A stretch of 19,507 nucleotides of DNA from JAIRMO01 sp046533115 (GTDB lineage: Bacteria; Spirochaetota; Spirochaetia; Treponematales; Breznakiellaceae). The notes under the pieces were generated by a model. It searched no databases. It saw only the letters and a program-made list of their open reading frames with translations, and was not told the origin of the DNA. The stretch lies in NCBI RefSeq assembly GCF_046533115.1, contig NZ_JAJQRC010000050.1, forward strand, positions 1 to 19,507. The letters run 5' to 3'. Within the stretch, counting starts at the first letter, position 1. Each line of letters opens with the position of its first letter. Made by a program: the position numbers and the translations under genes. Positions 1 through 7,337 of this stretch are shown here, piece after piece.

Positions 1-84
1 TCCCATTCCGAACACGGAAGTCAAGCCCTCTTACGCCGATGATACTGCCCTTCGAAAGGGTGGGAAAGTAGGTCATTGCCAGGC
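1..84 (+). rRNA. rrf: 5S ribosomal RNA, 3' part (5' end outside window)
   Basis: The first bases read CCCATTCCGAACACGGAAGT, the conserved loop B/C region of bacterial 5S rRNA. They are followed by a helix IV-V section (CCCTTCGAAAGGG) and by GCCAGGC at 78-84, the 3' strand of the closing helix I. About 35 nucleotides of a normal ~117-nt 5S RNA are missing to the left. A run of eight T (85-92) follows directly and probably acts with the closing helix as the rRNA operon terminator. 16S and 23S genes, if linked, would lie outside the window. Confidence 0.93.
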
Positions 85-174
85 TTTTTTTTATTTGTCC
101 ATGGGCTTGAAAAAAAGCGGGGCTTATAGAAAGATAGAAGCAGATCCAAGGCTGGTGCTTTGGAAGGAGGTTAT

Positions 175-375
175 ATGAAAACAACGCTCAAAATTGAAGG
201 GATGTCCTGTGATCACTGTGTCCGGCAGGTAACCGACACCTTAAAAGAAATACCCGGGGTAAAAACCGCCGCGGTAAGCCTTACGGAAAAAAATGCGGTG
301 GTTGATCATGAGGATACGGTAACCCTGGAGGCGATGAAATCCGCGGTGGTTGAGGCCGGCTACGAGGTGGTATAA
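175..375 (+). CDS. Heavy-metal-associated (HMA) domain protein, copper-chaperone-like
   Basis: This 66-residue protein is a single HMA domain. It carries the metal site GMSCDHC (Cys12 and Cys15) near the N-terminus and the family pattern of two helices and four strands (LKEIPGV, AVSLTEKNAVV, VVEAGYEVV). Such proteins (CopZ type) bind Cu(I) and pass it to P-type ATPases. A role as cytosolic copper carrier is inferred, because no copper ATPase or regulator is nearby. ATG 175 is preferred over an in-frame TTG at 160, since GGAGG at 166-170 lies just before the ATG and the family starts there. The gene stands alone after the 5S gene and converges with the minus-strand sfsA gene, 18 bases away. 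Other soft metals are possible ligands. Confidence 0.88.
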   Translation: MKTTLKIEGMSCDHCVRQVTDTLKEIPGVKTAAVSLTEKNAVVDHEDTVTLEAMKSAVVEAGYEVV

Positions 376-393
376 GGTTCCTTTGCGGTAATA

Positions 394-1635
394 TCAGCCT
401 TTCCTCTGTAAGCCTTCTTCGTGGCGGAATCGGAGCAGCAGGTCCACAAAGGCCCGGTTCCCCATGGGGGGATCCGCAAAATAGTAGAGATGGCTTTTAC
501 AGCGGCAATCGGAACAACCAAAACCCGGGACGGCCCCTCCCCCCAGATCGGCCAGGGCCTTTGCTAAAGAACATTCCAGATTACGGTAGGAGAAGATGGG
601 CAGGGCCTTGATGGTTTCCGCATGGGGGGTAAGGTAATCAAGGTGCCAGTGTTTTTGTTTTCTGATTTTCCGCAGGTGCCGGTTTATACGGGTGGAGAGA
701 TTTTTTTGAGCGGAACCGGCGTAGACATACCATCCCGGGGCGTAAAGCCGGGAACCCAGGGACCCGGCAACAATTTCCGTGGGCTTAGGGATTTTGAGCA
801 GGATGAGGTAATTGCCCCGGTTGCTTTCCGCCAGTTTCCCATGGGAAAGATCCACCGGAATAGCGGCCGATGTCAATAGTGCCGTGCCCTCCCGGTTACA
901 GCAAAGCAGGGCCGCGTGGATATCCACCCCCGGACGGCCCCGGATACTGCCGTGACGGCTCAAGGCCGCGGCAAAGGCGGGGTCCGTATGGAGGTTGGGG
1001 ATAAAAACCCGGGGATTTCCGTGGACTATGACAAAAAGCACATGGCAGCTATACCCCTCCGCCCGTAGGGCCGCCAGCTCTTCCAGGTGTTTCAAGGCCC
1101 GGCCGCTGGGGGCATCGGGGAACATGGCAACCCCGTATTCGATGAGGGAACAGGCCTTTACTTCCACCAGATGCCGATTTCCCTTCCGGTCGATGCAGAG
1201 AAAGTCAAACCGGGATGCCCCCAGGGTAAATTCCCGGTGGATTTCCCGGAGGCCGGGAATTATCTTTTTTAGGATGAGGACTTCCGCCGCCTTATTTGCC
1301 CGGGAGGAAAAGAGGGGGGCCACCCCGTCCCGGTAATAGATCCCCGCCGCGGTCCAGCCGGTCTTAGCCTTGGCGGGGGGGCGGCGGAGGGGCGCCCCCG
1401 GTTCCGGGGAAAGGGCCTCCCGTTGTTCCAGGATGAGTTTTGCGCCGGGAAACACAAATTCCACCAGCCGCCCCGGATTAGGGCAATGGCAGGGAATTTC
1501 CTCGTCCCCGTCCCGGGCGATGATAAGGAAACGGTTGGGACGTCTGACAAAAAGGGCCTCCCGGTGGTTGGTAAAAAGCCGTACCGTACCATTTTCCGGG
1601 GATGATGGGTTACCCGTTTTCCGCCTTCTTTCCAC
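394..1635 (-). CDS. sfsA: SfsA family protein fused to C-terminal DUF123 (GIY-YIG-like) domain
   Basis: The protein has 413 residues, while ordinary SfsA has about 230-240. Residues ~20-255 match SfsA: an OB-like start (CHCPNPGRLVEF, 49-60) and then a PD-(D/E)XK nuclease-like core with Asp144 (RFDFLC) and Glu158-x-Lys160 (VEVK). Residues ~274-388 match DUF123, a GIY-YIG-related domain, with GWYVYAGSA (301-309), RINRHLRK and the typical end GCSDCRCKSHLYYF. SfsA was named for stimulating maltose fermentation in E. coli; nucleic-acid binding or cleavage fits the folds, but the true function is unknown. The start is GTG 1635 with GGAGG five bases upstream. It overlaps the end of the permease gene by 26 bp, so it is probably translated by coupling. 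It is the last gene of the minus-strand group. Confidence 0.9.
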   Translation of the reverse strand: MERRRKTGNPSSPENGTVRLFTNHREALFVRRPNRFLIIARDGDEEIPCHCPNPGRLVEFVFPGAKLILEQREALSPEPGAPLRRPPAKAKTGWTAAGIYYRDGVAPLFSSRANKAAEVLILKKIIPGLREIHREFTLGASRFDFLCIDRKGNRHLVEVKACSLIEYGVAMFPDAPSGRALKHLEELAALRAEGYSCHVLFVIVHGNPRVFIPNLHTDPAFAAALSRHGSIRGRPGVDIHAALLCCNREGTALLTSAAIPVDLSHGKLAESNRGNYLILLKIPKPTEIVAGSLGSRLYAPGWYVYAGSAQKNLSTRINRHLRKIRKQKHWHLDYLTPHAETIKALPIFSYRNLECSLAKALADLGGGAVPGFGCSDCRCKSHLYYFADPPMGNRAFVDLLLRFRHEEGLQRKG

Positions 1636-2632
1636 CGAAGCCTCCGGCGACGACCTCCCACTGGGTGATGAGGGTACCGGAGAGGATGAGGCAAAAGCCC
1701 AGAAAGGTCCAGGTTCCCAGGGGTTCCCTCAGGAGCAAAACCCCTCCCAGGGCGGCAAAACATCCCTCCAGACAGAGGATGATGGTGGCGTGAGCCGGAG
1801 GGGCGTTTTGTTGGGCTACCACTTGAAGGGTATAGGCAACACCCACCGACCCTAAGCCCCCGTAGAGTATGGGGATAAGGCTGCTCCGCAGCAGGGCCCC
1901 GGAGATCGAGCCGGATCCGATGCCGCTTACGAGCGCGGGAAGGCTGTGCCAGGAAAAAAGCCCCGAAGCATACAGGGCCGGATTTAGCGCTTGTACCCAG
2001 CCTCCAAAAAAGGGTTCCACCGTCACGGCGGCGATAAGCGAAAAAGAACCGCACCAGGCGAATTGTCCCGAAGAAAGCAGGAGCGGATCCGTGATTTTTA
2101 CCAGCCGATCGATGAGCAATACATGGAGGGCCCAGAAGACGGCGCTTATGGCGGTGACGATATCCCCGGGGTTAATCGATTCCAAATGCCCGGCGGCGCT
2201 GAGGAAGTAGAGCCCGCTCAGGGTACATCCCGCGCCTATCCAGGTGGGAATCCCGGTTTTTTTGCCCCAAACAATACCCAGTATGGGGACTAAAACCACA
2301 TACAGGCCGGTGATAAACCCCGCGTTTCCCGCGGTGGTAAACAGGATCCCCCATTGCTGGAGGGTCACCGCGAAAAAAAGGCAGCCCCCCGCCAGAAAGG
2401 AGTTAAAAACAAGGGAGCCGGAGGCTCCCGCGATTCGTTTCGAGTCCAGTCCTTTCCACCGCCTGAACCGGATGAGGGGGAGGAGGGAAAGGCTTCCCAA
2501 GATAAACCGTATCCCGTTAAAGGCAAAGGGCCCCACATATTCCATGCCCGAGCGCTGGGCCACAAAACCAAAACCCCAGATACAGGAGGTGAGTAATAAA
2601 AGCAGATCCGCCTTGAGGGCTTGTTTATTCAT
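1610..2632 (-). CDS. EamA/DMT-superfamily membrane transporter
   Basis: A 340-residue, very hydrophobic protein with two EamA repeats (about residues 7-150 and 155-330), giving ten predicted membrane helices. It shows the family's opening (LLLLLTSCIWGFGFVAQRSGMEYVGPFAFNGIRF) in each half-repeat style, and the second-repeat motif PPAHATIILCLEGCFAALGGVLLLREPLGTWTFLGFCLILSGTL. EamA proteins are secondary transporters of the inner membrane for metabolites or amino acids; the substrate cannot be read from sequence. ATG 2632 overlaps the stop of the upstream TPR gene as ATGAATAA (8 bp). No good ribosome site is visible, so translation is likely coupled to that gene. The end overlaps sfsA by 26 bp. 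Confidence 0.88.
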   Translation of the reverse strand: MNKQALKADLLLLLTSCIWGFGFVAQRSGMEYVGPFAFNGIRFILGSLSLLPLIRFRRWKGLDSKRIAGASGSLVFNSFLAGGCLFFAVTLQQWGILFTTAGNAGFITGLYVVLVPILGIVWGKKTGIPTWIGAGCTLSGLYFLSAAGHLESINPGDIVTAISAVFWALHVLLIDRLVKITDPLLLSSGQFAWCGSFSLIAAVTVEPFFGGWVQALNPALYASGLFSWHSLPALVSGIGSGSISGALLRSSLIPILYGGLGSVGVAYTLQVVAQQNAPPAHATIILCLEGCFAALGGVLLLREPLGTWTFLGFCLILSGTLITQWEVVAGGFGGKKAENG

Positions 2633-3023
2633 AGCTCGGCACTGCTAGATTAGGTATCTTCTCAAGGACAATTTCGGATAATATTTTGAACTGCAGGGGC
2701 AATAATTCCGCATCGGGGGTATCGTACCGGGCCAAGAGCTTGTTAAATTCGTTCCTGGCCTGACCGTATTTTTTTTGCTTATAATGGATAAAGGCAATCT
2801 CATATTCCGCCGTGCATACCAGTTCCATATTTGTCGGGTACCTTTCTAAAAGGACCTCATAATACTGTAAGGCGTAATCATATTTGTTTCTATCCAACGC
2901 CTCCTGTCCCCGTTGAATCAATTCCGCGGGACTTAAGTCTTCGGAAATATCCAGGGGACCGGAAGCACAGGAGACAAACCAAAAACCGATTAAAACAAGG
3001 ACCATATATTTTATTCGATACAT
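2625..3023 (-). CDS. TPR-repeat lipoprotein, BamD-like N-terminal type
   Basis: A 132-residue protein when started at ATG 3023. It opens with a short basic/hydrophobic signal (MYRIKYMVLVLIGFWFVSC) ending in Cys19, a relaxed lipobox FVSC as spirochaetes allow, so it is probably a membrane-anchored lipoprotein. Two tetratricopeptide-type helices pairs follow: LIQRGQEALDRNKYDYALQY and EYEIAFIHYKQKKYGQARNE. The layout resembles the first TPRs of BamD/YbgF-like envelope proteins, but it is much shorter than BamD (~240 residues), so a role in outer-membrane assembly is only a suggestion. The frame stays open to 3086, but the extra 21 residues would bury the signal peptide. An AAGGG lies very close to the chosen ATG, so the start is not certain. 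It overlaps the permease gene by 8 bp. Confidence 0.8.
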   Translation of the reverse strand: MYRIKYMVLVLIGFWFVSCASGPLDISEDLSPAELIQRGQEALDRNKYDYALQYYEVLLERYPTNMELVCTAEYEIAFIHYKQKKYGQARNEFNKLLARYDTPDAELLPLQFKILSEIVLEKIPNLAVPSYE

Positions 3024-3104
3024 ACCCTTGTTATATGCTAATAAAGTATTAATAACAAGGGGTTTTTCGGGTCTTGCCCTCACCATATAAAACGCCCCGG
3101 GGTA

Positions 3105-3479
3105 TTAGTCGTCCTCATCCCTATCTTCAAGGGTGTAGAATTCATCCCGGTTGGGGAGGTTCTTTCGGAGTTCCCGGATAAATTCCCGGGTGTCGCCCAT
3201 TTCCTCATAGGCGTCACAGCTATCCAGGTAACGGCGGGTGATGGTACAATATTTGTACATCTTTTCCTGGCCGAGCTTTTTTTTCCATTTTCCCGCCGCG
3301 CAGCGGATCCGCAGTACATACCGTTCTTCCCGATCCGATTTGGCAGGGATCAGTTTACAATGAATACAGTTGGCGCAATATATCTTTCCGCTTTGGAATT
3401 CCTCGGCGGGGTCTTGGCTGATTACCGGCGGTAAAGCCCTTGTTTCTTGAACTTCCAACTCAACTGTTTGAGTCATCAT
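3105..3479 (-). CDS. Cys-rich protein of unknown function
   Basis: A 124-residue protein if started at ATG 3479, which has AGGCAGG a few bases upstream. The frame is open to 3596, but the extra part coincides with a perfect inverted repeat and is probably leader. It has six cysteines in an orderly pattern: Cys35, 38 and 41 (YCANCIHCKL), Cys60 (RIRCAAGKW), Cys78 (YKYCTITRR) and Cys88 (CDAYEEMGD). This suggests bound zinc or possibly an Fe-S cluster. The tail is strongly acidic (EDRDEDD). There is no signal peptide or membrane helix, so it is probably cytosolic. I recognise no named family. It is the first gene of the minus-strand group, 81 bases before the TPR lipoprotein, and is divergent from the arg operon. 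Confidence 0.78.
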   Translation of the reverse strand: MMTQTVELEVQETRALPPVISQDPAEEFQSGKIYCANCIHCKLIPAKSDREERYVLRIRCAAGKWKKKLGQEKMYKYCTITRRYLDSCDAYEEMGDTREFIRELRKNLPNRDEFYTLEDRDEDD

Positions 3480-3535
3480 GTTACCTGCCTTTTTAACATT
3501 TGAAATCTCAGGCTGCTTGACAAGCACGATTTGTC

Positions 3536-3575
3536 TTTCAAAATCCTGATCCTGCCGGGTCGCCGGATTTTGAAA
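3536..3575. repeat. Inverted repeat, GTTTCAAAA-type hairpin copy A
   Basis: TTTCAAAATCC (3536-3546) pairs perfectly with GGATTTTGAAA (3565-3575): 11 bp around an 18-nt loop. It lies 57 nt upstream of the Cys-rich gene's ATG, between that gene and the divergent arg operon. Its core matches three other copies in the window. Confidence 0.75.
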
Positions 3576-3735
3576 CGACTCCCTGTTTTTAAACAAACTC
3601 GAATGTATAAATATTCCAAAATATTAATAATTAGTCAAGATATACCGGTAAATTCAGGGTAAAATTTGCATAAAAATTACAAATATATAGAAACAGGCTG
3701 TTGACAGGGATAACTATTTATGTAATTTTATAATC
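3576..3735. promoter_or_regulatory. AT-rich divergent promoter region before the arg operon
   Basis: This stretch is far richer in A+T than the flanking genes and lies between divergent transcription units, so promoters for both sides are expected here. On the plus strand there is a perfect TTGACA (3701-3706) and a perfect TATAAT (3729-3734). They are 22 bp apart, too far for one standard sigma-70 promoter, so they may belong to different promoters, or one may be chance. I see no clear ArgR-box palindrome, though a degenerate one cannot be excluded by eye. Confidence 0.45.
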
Positions 3736-3996
3736 ATGAATGGACAGCAGATTTTGCAGGATGGTGTTTCCCTTTCCCGCCGGCCGGCTTTTTTTCTTGC
3801 CGCTTATTATGTATCCCGTCTCCGTACCGCCGCTTCCCGTCTTAAGTAAGAGGGGGCCGGAATTTATCGGCCTTGTCTTGACGCTGCCGGGGAAGTGCTC
3901 CCCTTTAAAGGTCTATTTTTTCAGTACCAAGAGGCGGTTTCAAAAAATGTGGGTTTTGAAACGGGCTTAAAAGCAAAGGTGAGGGTTATGGTATGA
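3736..3996 (+). other. Split open frame in the argC leader (37 codons, TAA, 48 codons)
   Basis: From ATG 3736 a 37-codon frame runs to TAA 3847-3849 and contains five Arg codons. The same frame then continues open for 48 codons to TGA 3994-3996, which overlaps the argC ATG as ATGA. The peptide after the stop (LDAAGEVLPFKGLFFQYQEA) looks protein-like. This could be a small gene broken by a nonsense change, a readthrough product, a leader peptide, or chance. There is no ribosome site before ATG 3736, which weakens the leader-peptide idea. Small stem-loops lie inside: GGCCG/CGGCC (3855-3872) and GGGGA/TCCCC (3889-3903) followed by only three T. An overlapping 76-codon frame (3740-3970) has no better support. 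Confidence 0.35.
3937..3962. repeat. Inverted repeat, GTTTCAAAA-type hairpin copy B
   Basis: GTTTCAAAA (3937-3945) pairs with TTTTGAAAC (3954-3962): 9 bp around the 8-nt loop AATGTGGG. It ends 30 nt before the argC start and sits just upstream of its ribosome site (AAAGGTGAGG, 3975-3984). Confidence 0.7.
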
Positions 3997-5099
3997 TTGC
4001 GGGAGTTATTGGCGCTACCGGATATGCGGGGGCGGAATTAGTCCGGCTTTTATCAGGACATGCCGGGATTACGGGGCTTTCCCTTTCCTCGGTGAGTTTT
4101 GAGGGGGACCGGATTGAAGCGGTATACCCCAATTTTTTAAAGCGGGTTTCAGTTACCCTGGATAAAGCGGAAGAAGTGGTTAAAAATTCCGGGGTGGTTT
4201 TTTCGGCCCTGCCCGCCGGGGCGGGGGAGGATTACGGGAAACTTTGTATGGAAAAGGGGGTCCCCTTTATCGATATATCCGCGGATTTTCGTTTCGGGGA
4301 TGATGAGGAAACCTATGCCGCCTGGTACGGTAAGCCCTATAAACACCCCGAACTGCGGTCCTATGCCGTATATGGCCTGCCGGAATTCAACCGGCGGAAA
4401 ATAAAGGAGTTGGCCGCCGGGGGACGGGTGATCATCGGAAACCCCGGCTGTTATCCTACCGCGGCGTCCCTGGGGGCGTTTCCCGCCCTTGCCCGGGGTA
4501 TTGCCGGGCCGGGGGTGGTGATCGTGGATGCCGCTTCCGGGATAAGCGGGGGGGGGCGGGAGCCGAGCCGGGCCTTCCATTACCCCGAATGCGCCGATGC
4601 GGTGATCCCCTACAAGGTGGGCGCCCATCGGCATACCCCGGAGATAAGCCGGAATTTTGCCGCCATGGCCGGGGGAAACGCCCCGGGGGTGATCTTTACC
4701 CCCCACCTGGCGCCCATGAACCGGGGTATCCTCAGTACCATCTATATCCCCCTGGCGGAATCCTGGCGGTCCCGGACCGTTTTCGGGGCGCCCCGTCCCC
4801 CCGGCGGGGAGATTGAGGAGAAAACCGGGAAAATCCGGGAACTTTACGCGGCGTTTTACCGGGACGAACCCTTTATCCGGCTGCTTCCCCCGGGGATTGC
4901 CGCCGCTTCCAACCGGGTGCGGCAGTCCAATTTCTGCGATATTTCGGTACACCTGGACCAGGGGGGTACTACCCTGATCATCCTCAGCGCCATTGACAAT
5001 ATGGTTAAGGGTGCCGCCGGACAGGCCATTCAGAATATGAATATTATTTTCGGGTTTGATGAAACCGCGGGACTTACCGCGATTCCTTCGTTATTTTAA
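3993..5099 (+). CDS. argC: N-acetyl-gamma-glutamyl-phosphate reductase
   Basis: This 368-residue enzyme does the NADPH-dependent reduction of N-acetylglutamyl phosphate to the semialdehyde, the third step of arginine synthesis, in the cytoplasm. The N-terminus has the nucleotide-binding GVIGATGYAGAEL. The catalytic cysteine is Cys153 in GNPGCYPTA. The C-terminal half carries YKVGAHRHTPEI (His212, His214) and ASGISGGGRE (181-190), as in the family. It is slightly longer than the usual ~345 residues, with an extra acidic/Arg stretch near residues 255-285. ATG 3993 has GAGG at 3981-3984 and overlaps the end of the split leader frame as ATGA. It is the first gene of argC-J-B-D, and argJ follows within 18-48 bases. 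Confidence 0.97.
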   Translation: MIAGVIGATGYAGAELVRLLSGHAGITGLSLSSVSFEGDRIEAVYPNFLKRVSVTLDKAEEVVKNSGVVFSALPAGAGEDYGKLCMEKGVPFIDISADFRFGDDEETYAAWYGKPYKHPELRSYAVYGLPEFNRRKIKELAAGGRVIIGNPGCYPTAASLGAFPALARGIAGPGVVIVDAASGISGGGREPSRAFHYPECADAVIPYKVGAHRHTPEISRNFAAMAGGNAPGVIFTPHLAPMNRGILSTIYIPLAESWRSRTVFGAPRPPGGEIEEKTGKIRELYAAFYRDEPFIRLLPPGIAAASNRVRQSNFCDISVHLDQGGTTLIILSAIDNMVKGAAGQAIQNMNIIFGFDETAGLTAIPSLF

Positions 5100-5147
5100 C
5101 GGGAAGGCGGCTGCGGTATGGTTGATGAACAAGAAGGGGAACGGACG

Positions 5148-6422
5148 GTGAAAGAGATAGCGGGGGGCGTATGCGCCCCCAGGGGGTTCCGGGCCGGGGG
5201 GATCCGGGCAGGAATAAAGGCTTCATCCCAAAAACGGGATTTGGCCCTGATCTATTCGGAAAAGCCCTGTGCCTCGGCGGCGATGTTTACCACCAACCGG
5301 GTCCAGGCCGCCAGCGTCCTGGTCAGCCGGGAACATCTGGCCCGGGGGGGCTGCCGGGCGGTGATCGCCAATTCGGGTAACGCCAACGCCTGTACCGGCG
5401 AGGCGGGGCTGGCCGCCGCCCGGCGTATGGCGGCTTTGGCCGCGGAGAAGCTCCTCATCGCCGGGGAGGAGGTGGCGGTGGCTTCTACCGGGGTTATCGG
5501 CCTTCCCCTGCCCATCGCGGTTATTGAAGCCGGTATGGACCGTTTGGTCCGGTCCCTGCAGGGGGATACGGCGGGCCACGACGCCGCCTTGGAGGGGATC
5601 ATGACCACCGACACCCGGAAAAAAGATATTTCCCTGGAAATAGAGATCCGGGGTGTTCCGGTCCGGCTGGGGGGTATGGTCAAGGGTTCGGGGATGATCC
5701 ATCCCAATATGGCCACCATGCTCTGTTTTATCACCACCGATACCGCCATATCCGCGCCCCTCCTTGACCGGGCCCTCCGGTATGGGGTCAGCCGTACGTT
5801 TAACCGGCTTACCGTGGACGGGGATACCTCCACCAATGATATGGTCCTGATTATGGCTAACGGTGAGGCGGGGAATCCGCCGATCAATACCGGGGGGGAT
5901 GCATTCGAGGCCTTTCAAAAGGCCCTGGAATTTCTTTGCCTGTACCTTACCCGGGCCATGGCCCGGGATGGGGAGGGGGCCGGTAAGCTGTTGAATGTGG
6001 CGGTTCGGGGAGCGGCGGACGAGGAAAGCGCGGAGGTTCTGGCAAAATCCGTGGCCGCCTCAAATCTGGTTAAGGCCGCCTGTTTCGGCGCCGATGCCAA
6101 CTGGGGCCGGGTCCTTTGCGCCCTTGGTTACGCCGGGGTCTCCTTTGACCCGGCCGCGGTGGATGTCCGTTTCGCGAGCCGCCGGGGTACTCTTTTGGTA
6201 TGCCGGGGCGGGGCCGCAGTTCCCTTTTCCGAAGATGAGGCTAAAGAAATTCTTTTGGAAGATGAAATATGGATCCTGGTAGATCTGGGGGGGGGAAACC
6301 CGGCGGCGGGTGGGGAAATTCGTATGCCCGATCCCCTTAACCTTGGTCCGGGGGAGGCCGTCGCCTGGGGCTGCGACCTTACCTATGACTATGTCAGGAT
6401 AAACGGCGACTATCGCTCCTAG
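5148..6422 (+). CDS. argJ: Ornithine acetyltransferase / N-acetylglutamate synthase
   Basis: ArgJ moves the acetyl group from N-acetylornithine to glutamate, closing the acetyl cycle; bifunctional forms also use acetyl-CoA. The self-cleavage motif GMIHPNMATML is present, with the nucleophile Thr in the ALA-THR pair (residue 200 counted from ATG 5118), so the precursor should be cut into alpha and beta chains. Other family landmarks are NSGNANACTG, ASTGVIG and the end LTYDYVRINGDYRS. The frame also has an ATG at 5118. I prefer GTG 5148 because AAGGGGA lies seven bases upstream and the protein then begins KEIAGGVCAPRGF, as family members do. No argA or argE is seen here, in line with a cyclic route. 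Mono- versus bifunctional use cannot be decided. Confidence 0.95.
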   Translation: MKEIAGGVCAPRGFRAGGIRAGIKASSQKRDLALIYSEKPCASAAMFTTNRVQAASVLVSREHLARGGCRAVIANSGNANACTGEAGLAAARRMAALAAEKLLIAGEEVAVASTGVIGLPLPIAVIEAGMDRLVRSLQGDTAGHDAALEGIMTTDTRKKDISLEIEIRGVPVRLGGMVKGSGMIHPNMATMLCFITTDTAISAPLLDRALRYGVSRTFNRLTVDGDTSTNDMVLIMANGEAGNPPINTGGDAFEAFQKALEFLCLYLTRAMARDGEGAGKLLNVAVRGAADEESAEVLAKSVAASNLVKAACFGADANWGRVLCALGYAGVSFDPAAVDVRFASRRGTLLVCRGGAAVPFSEDEAKEILLEDEIWILVDLGGGNPAAGGEIRMPDPLNLGPGEAVAWGCDLTYDYVRINGDYRS

Positions 6423-6454
6423 GAATTGCGGAATAAAAGAATTAAGGAAATAAA

Positions 6455-7327
6455 ATGAAGGATATGACGATTTCGAATAACGACCGGGCGGAGGTGTTGA
6501 TCCACGCCCTCCCCTATATACAACAATACCAGGGTAAAACCATGGTGGTTAAGTACGGGGGAAACGCCATGATCAACGATTCCCTCAAGGCGGCGGTGAT
6601 CCAGGACGTGATCCTCATGACCTGTGTCGGTATCCGGGTGGTGCTGGTTCATGGCGGCGGCCCGGAGATCGGGGTTATGCTTTCCGCCATGGGCAAGGAA
6701 AGCCGTTTTGTCCGGGGGCTGCGGTATACCGATGAGGAAACCATGGAAATTGTTCAGATGGTGCTCTGCGGTAAGGTGAATAAGGATATATGTTCCCTGA
6801 TCCAGGGGGCCGGAGGCAGGGCCCTGGGCCTTTGCGGCATTGACGGAGCCCTGCTCCAGGCCAGGCGGATCACGGAGGAGGATCTGGGCCTGGTGGGGGA
6901 AATCGAGACCGTGGAAACTTCCGTGTTAACGGTCATCCTGGATTCGGGAACCATTCCGGTGATCTCCTCGGTAGCCCTGGGGATCGGGGAAGACGCGGGG
7001 CATGCCCTCAATGTGAACGCCGATACCGCCGCCGCCAAGATCGCCGCGGCTCTGAAAGCGGAAAAACTCATCCTGATGACCGATGTACAGGGGATACTCC
7101 GAAACGTGGAGGACCCGGATTCGTTAATTAAGGCGCTTACCAAGGCGGAATTGGATGACCTTACCCGGGGGGGGGTGATAAATAAGGGGATGATCCCCAA
7201 GGCCGCATGCTGCGGACTCGCCCTGGAAGGGGGGGTCAAAAAGGCCCATATCATCGACGGACGCCTTCTCCATGCCCTGCTCATTGAGTTATTTACCGAT
7301 GAGGGGATTGGAACTATGATTACCTGA
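6455..7327 (+). CDS. argB: N-acetylglutamate kinase
   Basis: A 290-residue amino-acid-kinase family enzyme that phosphorylates N-acetylglutamate with ATP. Visible motifs are VVKYGGNAM (31-39), VLVHGGGPE (63-71), RGLRYTDEETM (acetylglutamate site), NVNADTAAAKIAAAL and the C-terminal HIIDGRLLHALLIELFTDEGIGTMI. The extra N-terminal helix (DRAEVLIHALPYIQQYQGK) is the hallmark of arginine-inhibited hexameric kinases, as in Thermotoga and Pseudomonas, so this step is probably the feedback-controlled one (inference). AAGGAA lies six bases before the ATG. It is 32 bases after argJ and 10 bases before argD, in one operon. Confidence 0.97.
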   Translation: MKDMTISNNDRAEVLIHALPYIQQYQGKTMVVKYGGNAMINDSLKAAVIQDVILMTCVGIRVVLVHGGGPEIGVMLSAMGKESRFVRGLRYTDEETMEIVQMVLCGKVNKDICSLIQGAGGRALGLCGIDGALLQARRITEEDLGLVGEIETVETSVLTVILDSGTIPVISSVALGIGEDAGHALNVNADTAAAKIAAALKAEKLILMTDVQGILRNVEDPDSLIKALTKAELDDLTRGGVINKGMIPKAACCGLALEGGVKKAHIIDGRLLHALLIELFTDEGIGTMIT

Positions 7328-7337
7328 GGAGCAAACC

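Noticed and set aside
1269..2054. 261-codon minus-strand frame across sfsA and the permease gene
   Set aside because: It is a different frame of the same strand over two well-supported genes, with low-complexity Arg/Gly/Pro composition.
3701..3734. Single sigma-70 promoter from perfect TTGACA and TATAAT
   Set aside because: The 22-bp spacing is too long for one standard promoter; kept only as a general AT-rich promoter region.
3740..3970. 76-codon plus-strand frame before argC
   Set aside because: No ribosome site, no recognisable motif, and another frame in the same stretch has the better overlap with argC.
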